Below, piece by piece: positions 1 through 7,343 of a DNA stretch of 64,000 nucleotides (its first letter is position 1; the number at the start of each line of letters is the position of its first letter). The stretch covers positions 1 through 64,000 of the forward strand of contig DATFXL010000126.1 in assembly GCA_035316025.1 (NCBI GenBank), written 5' to 3'. Below the pieces are notes generated by a model, which saw only the letters and a program-made list of their open reading frames with translations, had not been told where the DNA came from and searched no databases. This DNA comes from JALZAA01 sp035316025 (GTDB lineage: Bacteria; Actinomycetota; Acidimicrobiia; IMCC26256; JACDBD01). The translations under genes were made by a program, and so were the position numbers.

Positions 1-705
1 CCCGGCGCGCAGCAGCTCCTTGCAGCGCAGGGCGAGGATCCCCGACACGGCGCCATGACCGGAGATGTCGACGACGACGAGGCCGAGACCGGACGGCCCC
101 AGGTTGATCACGTCGTAGCAGTCCCCGGCGACGAGCCCCACGGCGGCGTGCAGCTGCGCGGCGACCGTCCACCCCTCGGGGAGCTCGTCGACGCCGGTGC
201 CGAGCTCCGACCGGAGCTGCAGGACGACAGACGCGCTCTGCTCGATCGTCTCGCGCGCGCGCATCTCGTCGAAGAGGGCCCTGTTCATCTGCAGGCGCAT
301 GGCGTCGACGTCACGGGCGAGATCCGCGATCTCGGGTGGTCCTTGTGGCGCGATGACACCGACCTTGCCCGTACGCGCGTTCCGGACCGCGCGGGCCAGG
401 CGCTCGATGGGTCGGGTCACCCAGCGGCGGACGAGGAATGAACCGACGATCGTGGTCGCGAACGCGAGCCCGAGGACGACTCCGATCGTCGTATTGAGCT
501 GGAAGCGGAGATCCTCGAGCCGCGTCTGCGTCGCGCGCAGTGCCTCCTGCTGCGCGGCGTCGAGTGGGGAAGCGGCGACGAGGGCGCGCTGCTGCGTGAT
601 GACGTCGTCACGCTCCGTACTGATGCGCAACACCGCCGCCCCGCCCGCGAAGACGATGACGACGTATACGAGCGAAAGGAGAAGGAGGCGCCGACGAAGC
701 GACAC
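1..705 (-). CDS. SpoIIE/RsbU-type PP2C serine phosphatase with HAMP domain (partial, C-terminus beyond window)
   Basis: Membrane-bound phosphatase of the RsbU/SpoIIE family, which removes phosphate from STAS anti-anti-sigma factors and so frees sigma factors. The 235 visible residues show an N-terminal helix (about 7-26), a periplasmic stretch, a second helix (about 74-92), a HAMP linker (about 93-150), then the start of the PP2C domain with AGDCYD (193-198) and VVDISGHG (211-218), which supply the metal-binding aspartates. The frame is read from a GTG at 705-703; no clear Shine-Dalgarno is seen, so the start is uncertain. The rest of the catalytic domain lies past base 1. It probably works with the STAS protein at 5194-5538, although a D-threonine aldolase and a hypothetical gene lie between it and the sigma genes. 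Confidence 0.85.
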   Translation of the reverse strand, partial: MSLRRRLLLLSLVYVVIVFAGGAAVLRISTERDDVITQQRALVAASPLDAAQQEALRATQTRLEDLRFQLNTTIGVVLGLAFATTIVGSFLVRRWVTRPIERLARAVRNARTGKVGVIAPQGPPEIADLARDVDAMRLQMNRALFDEMRARETIEQSASVVLQLRSELGTGVDELPEGWTVAAQLHAAVGLVAGDCYDVINLGPSGLGLVVVDISGHGAVSGILALRCKELLRAG

Positions 706-747
706 GATGCGTACTGTACCGGGACAGAACCGGACGTCCCGGGCCGG

Positions 748-1743
748 CTACCAGCCGCGGAGATCGACCGCCCACGTATCGACGATCTCTTCACCTCGAG
801 CGAGATGCAATCGCTCGTGGTAGGCGACGGTCGGATCGACGTGCGCCGGTACCACACGGACCTGATCGCCGACCGTGACGGCACCTCCCGGCCCGAACGT
901 GACGTGCTCGTCCGAGCAGTACCACACGGTGTGACCGATGACCGTCGGGTCCCCGTGGTCCATGCCCAGCGCCTTGAGGCCGCAGTCGGCGACCGCCCAT
1001 CCTTCCGACACGGAGATCACGGTGGCGACGATCGACAGCGCCTGACGGAACGGGAGGTCCAGCTGGTCGTACGCGGTGTCCATGAGCGCGTACGACCCGG
1101 CCTGGATCTCGGTGACCCACGTGTTGATGTCGAACGTCCCGGTGCCGCCGCCGGAGACGAGCTCGCCGCCGACGTCGGCGTGCGCGTCGAGCAGCATGCG
1201 CATCGCGGCCTCCGTCTGCTCCTCGCGCGTCGCTCGATCCGCGACGCCGACCACGTGGCCCTCGTAGCCCATCACTCCGCGCACGCCGAGCCCTCTCGCC
1301 CGCGCCGCGTCGGCCAGCGGTCCGGCGCGCTCGACCGGACACCCGCAGCGCGGCATGCCGACGAACACGTCGATCACGACCTCCTCCAACCCGGCTCGAA
1401 CAGCGGCGTCGATCGTCGCCTGTGAGTCCACGGCGATCGTGACGCGGCCGTCGAGCTCCGCCAGGCGGCGCAGACGGTCCGGGTCGACGACCTCGTTCGC
1501 GAGCAGCAGGTCCTCGCCCAGCCCGGCCTTCGCCATGCCCTCCATCTCTCTCGGCGTGGCGCAGGTGAACGCCCGGTGTCCCCGCGCCGCCTGCTCACGA
1601 GCCAGGGCGAGGGTCTTGTGCGCTTTGACATGCGGGCGGCACCGCTCGCCCGGCAGGGCGGCCGCCATGGCGGCCAGGTTGTGGTCGAAGGCGTCGGCGT
1701 CGACGACGAGCGCCGGCGTCGGCAGTTCCTGCACCACTGTCAT
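748..1743 (-). CDS. D-threonine aldolase / DSD1-like PLP enzyme (alanine racemase N-terminal fold)
   Basis: Fold-type III PLP enzyme of the low-specificity D-threonine aldolase / D-serine dehydratase family, cleaving D-beta-hydroxy amino acids such as D-threonine to glycine plus aldehyde. The PLP lysine is expected at K40 in RPHVKAHKT, and a glycine-rich phosphate loop (SGGGTGT, about 197-203) follows. Near the C-terminus the metal site reads H301-V-D303. D-threonine aldolases use His-x-Asp and D-serine dehydratases His-x-Cys, so aldolase is favoured. The 331-residue protein is complete. It lies 42 bases before the phosphatase gene on the same strand and is divergent, by 19 bases, from the small gene at 1763. 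Exact substrate is inferred. Confidence 0.82.
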   Translation of the reverse strand: MTVVQELPTPALVVDADAFDHNLAAMAAALPGERCRPHVKAHKTLALAREQAARGHRAFTCATPREMEGMAKAGLGEDLLLANEVVDPDRLRRLAELDGRVTIAVDSQATIDAAVRAGLEEVVIDVFVGMPRCGCPVERAGPLADAARARGLGVRGVMGYEGHVVGVADRATREEQTEAAMRMLLDAHADVGGELVSGGGTGTFDINTWVTEIQAGSYALMDTAYDQLDLPFRQALSIVATVISVSEGWAVADCGLKALGMDHGDPTVIGHTVWYCSDEHVTFGPGGAVTVGDQVRVVPAHVDPTVAYHERLHLARGEEIVDTWAVDLRGW

Positions 1744-1762
1744 GCGGTGCGAGCATTGCAGA

Positions 1763-2140
1763 ATGGCGACGTCCCCCGAAGACCGCCCACCGGTCGTCGT
1801 CGACTATCACACCGACGACCTGCCGCCGCTTCCACAGCGCGACTACCTGATCCCGGCCGACCGGTGGGTGGAAGCGCCGGGTGAGCTGCGTGAGCTGGGC
1901 GCCGATTTCGGCGTGACGCTCGTCGCGTACAAGCGCCGCCTCGGCCGCTTCCTGCTCTGGCGAGCCGGCCCGGCCTCCCGGGCCGACGCCCGCTACATGG
2001 CGCTCGCCGCCGACGAGCTCGACGAGCGGTACACGTTCCGCCTGCGGCCCGACGGCACCGGAGAGGGCGTCGGCGCCGACGGGCGGACGCACGCGCGCTT
2101 TCGCACCTGGAAGGAAGCACTCCTGAACGCGCGTGAGTAA
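1763..2140 (+). CDS. Conserved hypothetical protein, 125 aa
   Basis: Small soluble protein with no domain I recognise. It is rich in aromatic and charged residues, with a proline-rich N-terminus (DDLPPLPQRDY), a central stretch GRFLLWRAGPASRADARYMA and a basic C-terminal part ending RTWKEALLNARE. There is no signal peptide or membrane helix. The ATG at 1763 was chosen because upstream codons in the frame are the antisense of the aldolase gene. It is divergent from the aldolase and convergent with the sigma gene ending at 2165. Amino-acid composition looks like real protein rather than a GC-rich shadow, but there is no functional clue. Confidence 0.6.
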   Translation: MATSPEDRPPVVVDYHTDDLPPLPQRDYLIPADRWVEAPGELRELGADFGVTLVAYKRRLGRFLLWRAGPASRADARYMALAADELDERYTFRLRPDGTGEGVGADGRTHARFRTWKEALLNARE

Positions 2141-2164
2141 GGCGCGCCGTCAAACTGCTCGCGG

Positions 2165-2911
2165 CTACGTGAGGACATCGCCGACACCAGCGCGCAGGCG
2201 ATCGAGGGTGCGCGCCAGGATGCGCGAGACCTGCATCTGGCTCACCCCGAACCGGTTGGCGATCTCCGATTGCGTGAGCCCGTCGTAGAACCGCAGGACG
2301 ACGATGTCGCGCTCCCGTGGCGGCAGCGAGTCGAGGAGCTGCGACACGATCATCCGCTGCTCGACGACCTCCATGCCGTGGTCGAGACTGCCGTGCCGGT
2401 CGATCACGCCCCCGGTGCCGGTGTCCCGGTCCTCGCTCTCGATCGGCGAGGCGACGATCGCGCGCCCGGCTTCCAACGCCTCGAGGACCTCCTCGCTCGA
2501 GAGGTTCGTCTCGGCCGCAATCTCGTCGATCGTCGGTGAGCGACCGCATCGTTGTGTGAGCGTGGCGACGGTCTGATTCACCTCGAGCATGAGCTCCTGC
2601 AACCGGCGCGGGACACGCACCGCCCATCGCTTGTCACGGAAGTGACGCTTGAGCTCGCCTTCGATCGTCGGGGTCGCGAAGCTGGAGAAGGCGAGACCGC
2701 GTCCCGGATCGAACCGCTCGACGGACTTGAGCAGTCCGACGAGCGCGACCTGGAGGAGGTCGTCGTGCCGTTCGCCGCGTCCCCCGAACCGCCGCGCGAC
2801 CGCCTCGGCCAGACCGATGTTCATCTCGATCAGCCGGTCGCGCAGGCGTCGCTCCTGGGTGCGGCGGTACTCGACGAAGAGCGCCGCCCGTTCCTGGGGG
2901 TCGACGGACAT
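2165..2911 (-). CDS. SigF/SigB-family RNA polymerase sigma factor (copy 1)
   Basis: Group 3 sigma-70 factor of the SigB/SigF stress type, 248 residues, the usual size. Region 2 includes DDLLQVALVGLLKSVERFDP and the conserved FSSFATPTIEGELKRHFRDK block leading into VRVPRRLQEL, typical of SigF. A region 3 helix pair (RSPTIDEIAAETNLSSEEVLEA) follows. Region 4 ends with PRERDIVVLRFYDGLTQ and a helix-turn-helix GVSQMQVSRILAR. ATG 2911-2909 sits one base after the TGA of the anti-sigma gene at 2913, so the two are translationally coupled. Regulation is expected to be by sequestration by that partner. A paralogue lies at 3902-4744. Confidence 0.93.
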   Translation of the reverse strand: MSVDPQERAALFVEYRRTQERRLRDRLIEMNIGLAEAVARRFGGRGERHDDLLQVALVGLLKSVERFDPGRGLAFSSFATPTIEGELKRHFRDKRWAVRVPRRLQELMLEVNQTVATLTQRCGRSPTIDEIAAETNLSSEEVLEALEAGRAIVASPIESEDRDTGTGGVIDRHGSLDHGMEVVEQRMIVSQLLDSLPPRERDIVVLRFYDGLTQSEIANRFGVSQMQVSRILARTLDRLRAGVGDVLT

Positions 2912-2912
2912 C

Positions 2913-3293
2913 TCAACGACGCCGAGCGCGCTTGACGAGTCGGAAGTGCAGGGCGTCGCCGTCGCGATCGAGCTCGTGCTCGTCGACGACGGCGGCGACG
3001 ATCGTGCGGGACAGCTCGCTTGGTTTCGACTCGCCGCCCGGCTCGACGGGCGGGCCAGTGCCGCCGACGACCAGTCCGTCGTCGTGGAGCTGGAAGACGA
3101 GCTCGACCACACCGCCCCCGTCGCCCCGCATGACGGAGTGGCACAACTCGTCGACGCCGATGCGGAGGTCTTCGATCTCGTCGAACGTGAGGCCGGCGCG
3201 GCTGCCGGCGTCGGCGGCGGCCAGGCGCGCCAGACGCAGGAAGTCGGGGTTGCCCGGGATGGTCAACTTGATCTCGACGGGTACCTCGGCCAT
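2913..3293 (-). CDS. UsfX/RsbW-like anti-sigma factor (copy 1)
   Basis: HATPase-fold anti-sigma factor of 126 residues, expected to bind and hold the SigF-like protein encoded directly downstream. It resembles mycobacterial UsfX: FDEIEDLRIGVDEL (37-50) matches the helix carrying the ATP-binding glutamate. The N-box is degenerate: after E49 the usual Asn position is Ser (CHS, 51-53), and no DxGxG G1 box is evident (VVGGTGPP instead). It may therefore bind its sigma factor without being an efficient kinase. ATG at 3293 follows the 165-base region shared with the divergent anti-sigma copy at 3459. It forms an operon with the sigma gene. Confidence 0.82.
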   Translation of the reverse strand: MAEVPVEIKLTIPGNPDFLRLARLAAADAGSRAGLTFDEIEDLRIGVDELCHSVMRGDGGGVVELVFQLHDDGLVVGGTGPPVEPGGESKPSELSRTIVAAVVDEHELDRDGDALHFRLVKRARRR

Positions 3294-3458
3294 TGCCGAC
3301 CCCTCGTTCGCCAGCGTGGTGCCTGATATTCCATCGAGTGTCGCGCTTGTGACAAAACGGTAGGAATCCGTCGGTGCCGGGCCGCTCGGCGGGCATGGTT
3401 TCCGCAGGTCGTGGGTAGGTTGGCTCAGCAACGCGAAGGCGTTGGGGGTTAGTCCGCC

Positions 3459-3902
3459 GTGCCCATCATGCTCGAAGATCTCGACAAGCTCGACCGTTTC
3501 GGGAAGCTCGAGGACCCGGTGGGCCCGTGTCAGCTTCGTCTGCAGGTCCCACCCACCTTCGAGCACCTGCGGACGATTCGGCTGGTCGCAGCAGACGCCG
3601 CCGATCGCGCCGGCTTCGACTGCGACGAGATCGAAGACCTCAGGATCGCCGTCGACGAGGTGTGCCACGCCGTGATCAGAAGCACCGAGACACCCATTAC
3701 CGTCGGGTTCTCCACGGGACCCGGCCTGGTCGAGGTGTGGGGCGCCGCCGGCCACGGAGGCATCCGCCGCCCGCTGCAGTTGGCGGCGGTGTCCGAGCTG
3801 ATCGTCGACGCCGTATCGGACGAGGTCGAGCTGGCCGACGGGCCGGCGGGGATCCGCTTCTCGCTGGTGAAGCGCGCCGGTCGTACCGGGCGTTGGGGCT
3901 GA
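3459..3902 (+). CDS. UsfX/RsbW-like anti-sigma factor (copy 2)
   Basis: Paralogue of the protein at 2913-3293, transcribed the other way from the same 165-base intergenic region. CDEIEDLRIAVDEVCHAV (54-71 of 147) aligns with the same helix in copy 1, and here the N-box Asn position is Ala (CHA). The G1 box is again unclear (VWGAAGHGG). The GTG at 3459 was used; an in-frame ATG at 3468 would remove three residues. Its TGA overlaps the ATG of the downstream sigma gene by one base (3902), so the pair is coupled. Predicted role: sequester the SigF-like factor encoded at 3902-4744. Confidence 0.8.
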   Translation: MPIMLEDLDKLDRFGKLEDPVGPCQLRLQVPPTFEHLRTIRLVAADAADRAGFDCDEIEDLRIAVDEVCHAVIRSTETPITVGFSTGPGLVEVWGAAGHGGIRRPLQLAAVSELIVDAVSDEVELADGPAGIRFSLVKRAGRTGRWG

Positions 3903-4744
3903 TGGTGCCGGTGCGCCAGCGCAGCACACGGGAGTGGCGCAGGCCCGCTGAGCGCGAGAGCCGCCCCGGGAACGACGCCGACCAGCGCCGCGAGCGGGGC
4001 CACGAGCGCGCCGCAGACTCGCGCATCGACGCGCGGTTCAGCGCCTACCGCCGCACCGGGGATCGCCGCCTGCGTGACGAGCTCGTCGAGGACCACGCAC
4101 CCCTCGCTCACTTCCTTGCCGGCCGGTTCGCGAACCGCGGCGAGTCGCGCGACGACCTGGTGCAGGTCGCGCTCGTCGGGTTGTTCAAGGCGGTCGAGCG
4201 GTTCGACCCCGACCGCGGTCTCCAGTTCTCGACGTTCGCGACCCCGACCATCCTCGGCGAGCTGAAGCGCCACTTCCGCGACCGCGGCTGGGCCGTGCGG
4301 GTCCCGCGTCGTGTGCAGGAGCTCCATCTCCAGCTCGGCCGCGTCGTCTCCGCCTTGGGCCAGGAGGAAGGCCGTTCGCCGACGCCGGCGGAAGTCGCCG
4401 CCCGGGCCGGCGTCTCCGAAGAGGCCGTCCTCGAGGCGATGGAGGCGGGCTCGCTGTACCGGCTCGTGTCGCTCGACGGCTCGATCACCCCGGACGACGA
4501 AGGCGGGGAGTTGGCGTCGTGCCTCGGCGACGACGATCCCGAGTTCGAGCGGATCGAGCATCGGGCCGAGATCGCCGAGCTCCTCGCCGTTCTTCCCGAG
4601 CGGGAGCGACGCATCGTGGAGCTGCGCTTCTTCGAGAGCATGACGCAGTCCGAGATCGCCGATCGCGTCGGCGTCAGCCAGATGCACGTTTCGCGGCTCC
4701 TCAGCCGGAGCCTCGAGCGGCTCCGGGCCGAGGCCACGACGTGA
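3902..4744 (+). CDS. SigF/SigB-family RNA polymerase sigma factor (copy 2)
   Basis: Second SigF-like sigma factor, 280 residues, longer than copy 1 by an Arg/Glu-rich N-terminal tail of about 45 residues that is probably disordered. Region 2 carries RDDLVQVALVGLFKAVERFDP and FSTFATPTILGELKRHFRDR, region 3 VRVPRRVQELHLQLGRVVS, and region 4 PERERRIVELRFFESMTQ with helix-turn-helix GVSQMHVSRLLSR. The recognition helices of the two copies are nearly alike (SQMQVSRILAR and SQMHVSRLLSR), so overlapping promoter sets are likely. The ATG overlaps the stop of its anti-sigma gene. Downstream come an RsbW-like ATPase (GTGA overlap at 4741) and a STAS gene. Confidence 0.93.
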   Translation: MVPVRQRSTREWRRPAERESRPGNDADQRRERGHERAADSRIDARFSAYRRTGDRRLRDELVEDHAPLAHFLAGRFANRGESRDDLVQVALVGLFKAVERFDPDRGLQFSTFATPTILGELKRHFRDRGWAVRVPRRVQELHLQLGRVVSALGQEEGRSPTPAEVAARAGVSEEAVLEAMEAGSLYRLVSLDGSITPDDEGGELASCLGDDDPEFERIEHRAEIAELLAVLPERERRIVELRFFESMTQSEIADRVGVSQMHVSRLLSRSLERLRAEATT

Positions 4745-5172
4745 GCGCGCCAGTGAGCCGCGCGCGCCGCGGCGGGAATGGGCGTGAGGCGGTGCCGGAC
4801 GAGATCTCCACGGTCTTCCCATCGGTAGCGCCCAGCGCGGCCGGGGCCCGGCGGTTCGTCGGCGCTGCCCTCCGCCGGTGGAACTGCCAGAACGACTTCG
4901 TCGAGCTGGTCCTGCTCCTTACGAGCGAACTGGTCACGAACGCCTACCGCCATGCCCGCACGGAGACGCGCGTCTCGGTGCGCCTCGATGACGGGTGCGT
5001 CCGAATCGAGGTGCGTGACGTGGGCGGCGGGGAGCCCGAGTTGCGCCCACTCGACACGGATCGGGTCGACGGCCGCGGGCTTCAGATCGTCGACGCCATC
5101 GCCGACCGCTGGGGCTACGACACGAGCCCGGACGGCACCTCGGTCTGGTTCGAGCTGGCTCGACAGCCCTAG
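4741..5172 (+). CDS. RsbW-like anti-sigma serine kinase / HATPase
   Basis: GHKL-type ATPase of 143 residues. Unlike the two UsfX-like proteins beside it, the nucleotide site looks complete: N-box ELVTNAYRHA (E63, N67), G1 box DVGGG (93-97) and G2 box GRGLQIV (111-117). It may be the kinase that phosphorylates the STAS protein encoded next, or bind a sigma factor directly. Start GTG 4741 lies inside GTGA, where the sigma gene's TGA ends, indicating coupling. The order sigma - HATPase - STAS suggests one partner-switching operon. Its real partner cannot be told from sequence. Confidence 0.85.
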   Translation: MSAPVSRARRGGNGREAVPDEISTVFPSVAPSAAGARRFVGAALRRWNCQNDFVELVLLLTSELVTNAYRHARTETRVSVRLDDGCVRIEVRDVGGGEPELRPLDTDRVDGRGLQIVDAIADRWGYDTSPDGTSVWFELARQP

Positions 5173-5193
5173 TGCCCGGGTAGTCTGGCCGCC

Positions 5194-5538
5194 ATGGTCT
5201 CCCCCGGCTCTGATCAGCACGCGGGCGAAGACTTCCGCATCTCGGTGCGCGAAGACTCCGACATCCCCATCGTCGTCGTCGAGGGAGAGGTGGACGTCGC
5301 CACGGCGCCGTCCCTCCGCGACGAGCTGTACCGGCTCATCGAGGATGGCGCCGGTCGGGTCGTCGTCGACCTCTCGGCCATGGACTTCATCGACTCGACC
5401 GGCCTTGGGGTCTTCGTCGGGGCGCTGAAGCGGGCTCGCGAGCGCGGAGGTGGGATCGAGCTGCGCGGGCTCAAGCCGTCGGCCCGCAAGGTCTTCGAGA
5501 TCACCGGCCTCGACTCCGCCTTCACGATCGCCGGCTGA
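5194..5538 (+). CDS. STAS-domain anti-anti-sigma factor (RsbV/SpoIIAA-like)
   Basis: Single STAS domain, 114 residues, the usual size for RsbV. The phosphoacceptor is S68 in DFIDSTGLG. VVVEGEVDVATAPSLRDEL (27-45) forms the first strand-helix unit. In partner switching the unphosphorylated form binds the anti-sigma kinase and frees the sigma factor, while the PP2C phosphatase restores it. There is no Shine-Dalgarno before the ATG; a TAGTCT box at 5181-5186 lies 7 bases upstream, so the gene may also have its own leaderless promoter in addition to read-through from the sigma operon. Confidence 0.92.
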   Translation: MVSPGSDQHAGEDFRISVREDSDIPIVVVEGEVDVATAPSLRDELYRLIEDGAGRVVVDLSAMDFIDSTGLGVFVGALKRARERGGGIELRGLKPSARKVFEITGLDSAFTIAG

Positions 5539-5580
5539 CCGCGGCCGGCGGCGCTTGGCCGCCGCCGTGGTCGCGGCGCT

Positions 5581-5591
5581 ACCGTAACGGT
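5581..5591. promoter_or_regulatory. 11-bp palindrome upstream of menB
   Basis: ACCGT-A-ACGGT is a perfect inverted repeat around one base, 35 bases before the menB ATG and just ahead of the MerR-type motif at 5595. It could be part of a promoter or a repressor site. A chance palindrome of this length is possible in GC-rich DNA. Confidence 0.3.
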
Positions 5592-5594
5592 CCG

Positions 5595-5611
5595 TAGGAG
5601 TAACCGCTCCC
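5595..5611. promoter_or_regulatory. Candidate MerR-type operator before menB
   Basis: TAGGAGTAACCGCTCCC has partial dyad symmetry (GGAG..CTCC) and differs at only two positions from TAGGAGTAGCTGCTCCC at 14676-14692, which lies 13 bases before the MerR gene. The shared sequence suggests one regulator controls menB-menA-menC and its own operon. Only two copies were seen in the window. Confidence 0.5.
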
Positions 5612-5626
5612 AGAGTGGAGACGCCC

Positions 5627-6469
5627 ATGGACCGGGCCATCCGGGCGGCGCTGCCGTGGAAGCTCGCCGCCGACGCCGAGTACGGCGACATCCGCTACCA
5701 GGTCGCCGACGGCATCGCCAAGCTCACGATCTGCCGCCCCGAAGTGCGCAACGCCTTCCGGCCCCGCACCCTCTTCGAGCTCCAGGACGCATTCGAGCGG
5801 GCCCGGAGCGACCCCGCCGTCGGCGTGATCGTTCTCACGGGGGAGGGCCCGGAGGCCTTCTGCTCCGGTGGCGACCAGCGCATCCGGGGCGACGACGGCT
5901 ACGTCGACGACGAGGGTGTCGGTCGCCTCAACGTCCTGGATCTCCAGATCCAGATCCGGCGGCTGCCGAAACCCGTCGTCGCGATGGTGGCCGGATACGC
6001 GATCGGCGGCGGGCACGTCCTGCACGTCGTCTGCGACCTCACGATCGCAGCCGACAACGCCCGCTTCGGGCAGACCGGGCCCAAGGTCGGCTCCTTCGAC
6101 GGCGGCTACGGGTCGGGTCTCCTCGCCCGCAGTGTCGGGCAGAAGAAGGCACGCGAGATCTGGTTCCTCTGCGAGCAGTACGACGCTCAGGCCGCGCTCG
6201 ACATGGGCCTCGTCAACAAGGTCGTCCCGCTCGAGGACCTCGAGGTCGAGACCGTGGCCTGGTGTAAACGCATGTTGCAGCACAGTCCGCTGGCGCTCCG
6301 CATGCTGAAGGCGTCGCTCAACGCGGCCGACGACGGGCTCGCCGGCATCCAGCAGCTGGCCGGCGACGCCACCCTTCTCTATTACATGAGCGAGGAGGCG
6401 CAGGAGGGCAAGCAGGCCTACCTCCAGCGCCGCCGCCCCGAGTTCGACCGGTTCCCGAAGCGCCCGTGA
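5627..6469 (+). CDS. menB: 1,4-dihydroxy-2-naphthoyl-CoA synthase MenB
   Basis: Crotonase-fold enzyme that closes o-succinylbenzoyl-CoA to 1,4-dihydroxy-2-naphthoyl-CoA in menaquinone synthesis. MenB-specific blocks are present: CSGGDQRIRG, the oxyanion segment AIGGGHVLHVVCD, and FGQTGPKVGSFDGGYGS, followed by the C-terminal MSEEAQEGKQAYLQRRRPEF. Gly in QTGPKVG is the residue found in bicarbonate-dependent MenB forms such as E. coli; mycobacterial-type enzymes carry Asp there. ATG 5627 was preferred to an in-frame GTG at 5615 because GGAG at 5617-5620 then has normal spacing. menA starts one base after its stop. Confidence 0.95.
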   Translation: MDRAIRAALPWKLAADAEYGDIRYQVADGIAKLTICRPEVRNAFRPRTLFELQDAFERARSDPAVGVIVLTGEGPEAFCSGGDQRIRGDDGYVDDEGVGRLNVLDLQIQIRRLPKPVVAMVAGYAIGGGHVLHVVCDLTIAADNARFGQTGPKVGSFDGGYGSGLLARSVGQKKAREIWFLCEQYDAQAALDMGLVNKVVPLEDLEVETVAWCKRMLQHSPLALRMLKASLNAADDGLAGIQQLAGDATLLYYMSEEAQEGKQAYLQRRRPEFDRFPKRP

Positions 6470-6470
6470 G

Positions 6471-7343
6471 ATGACGACGGCGGCGGAGTGGGTCGCCGGG
6501 GCGCGGCCGCGCACGCTGGGTGCGGCGGTGTCCCCGGTGCTCGTTGGCACCGCCGCCGCCTACGCCGACGCCGACACGCTCACCTGGTGGCGCGCCGCGG
6601 CTGCGCTCATCGTCGCCCTCGGGCTGCAAGTCGGCGTGAACTATGCCAACGACTACTCCGACGGAGTCCGCGGGACGGATACGAAGCGCGCCGGGCCGGT
6701 ACGCCTGACGGCCTCGGGCGTCGCGGCGCCGGCAGCCGTGCGCAACGCGGCCGCGATGGCGTTCGGCGTGGCGGCCGTTTTCGGCCTCGCGCTCGCGATC
6801 GCCGTCGATCTGCGCCTGCTTCTTATCGGCGCCGTGGCCATCGCTGCCGCCGTGCTGTACACGGGGGGACCCCGGCCGTACGGCTATACCGGGCTCGGGG
6901 AGCTCGCCGTGCTCGTGTTCTTCGGGGTCGTGGCCACTGCCGGCTCGGCCTACGTGCAAGCCGAGCGGGTGCCGGCGTCGGCGTGGTGGGGCGCGGTCGC
7001 AGTGGGGTTGCTCGCCTGCGCCATCCTGCTCGCCAACAACATCCGCGACGTCGACACCGACCGCGCGGTCGGCAAGCGCACCCTCCCCGTGCTCGTCGGC
7101 GCCTCCACGGCTCGAGCGCTGTACGCCGGTTGCATCGCCGGCGCGTTTGTCGCCGTGGTCGCGGTGGGGGTGCTGTTCCCGACGGCCCTCATCGCGCTGG
7201 CGGCGCTGCCCCTCGCCGCTCGGCCGGTCCGCTTGGTGGTGACGCGGCATGATCCGCCGTCCCTCGTCGCGGCGCTTGTCGCTACCGCGCGGCTCGAGCT
7301 CGTCGTCGCCGTGCTGCTCGGCCTGGGACTGGTCACCTCGTGA
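6471..7343 (+). CDS. menA: 1,4-dihydroxy-2-naphthoate polyprenyltransferase MenA
   Basis: UbiA-superfamily membrane enzyme that attaches the polyprenyl tail to dihydroxynaphthoate, giving demethylmenaquinone. The 290 residues hold about eight to nine hydrophobic helices and the two Asp-rich Mg-diphosphate motifs, NYANDYSDGVRGTD (near 58-71) and NNIRDVDTDRAVGKRT (near 189-204). Its position directly after menB and before menC supports menA rather than another UbiA enzyme. Its last four bases (GTGA) overlap the start of menC. A second UbiA-family gene lies at 19567-20604. Confidence 0.94.
   Translation: MTTAAEWVAGARPRTLGAAVSPVLVGTAAAYADADTLTWWRAAAALIVALGLQVGVNYANDYSDGVRGTDTKRAGPVRLTASGVAAPAAVRNAAAMAFGVAAVFGLALAIAVDLRLLLIGAVAIAAAVLYTGGPRPYGYTGLGELAVLVFFGVVATAGSAYVQAERVPASAWWGAVAVGLLACAILLANNIRDVDTDRAVGKRTLPVLVGASTARALYAGCIAGAFVAVVAVGVLFPTALIALAALPLAARPVRLVVTRHDPPSLVAALVATARLELVVAVLLGLGLVTS

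Noticed and set aside
3398..3416. Possible SigF-type promoter (GTTT ... GGGTAG) before the second anti-sigma gene
   Set aside because: The spacing is only 11 bases, shorter than the usual 14-16, so autoregulation by SigF cannot be claimed from it.
4108..5691. A 527-codon minus-strand frame over the sigma, RsbW and STAS genes
   Set aside because: Ser/Arg-rich antisense translation; the plus-strand genes have clear motifs.
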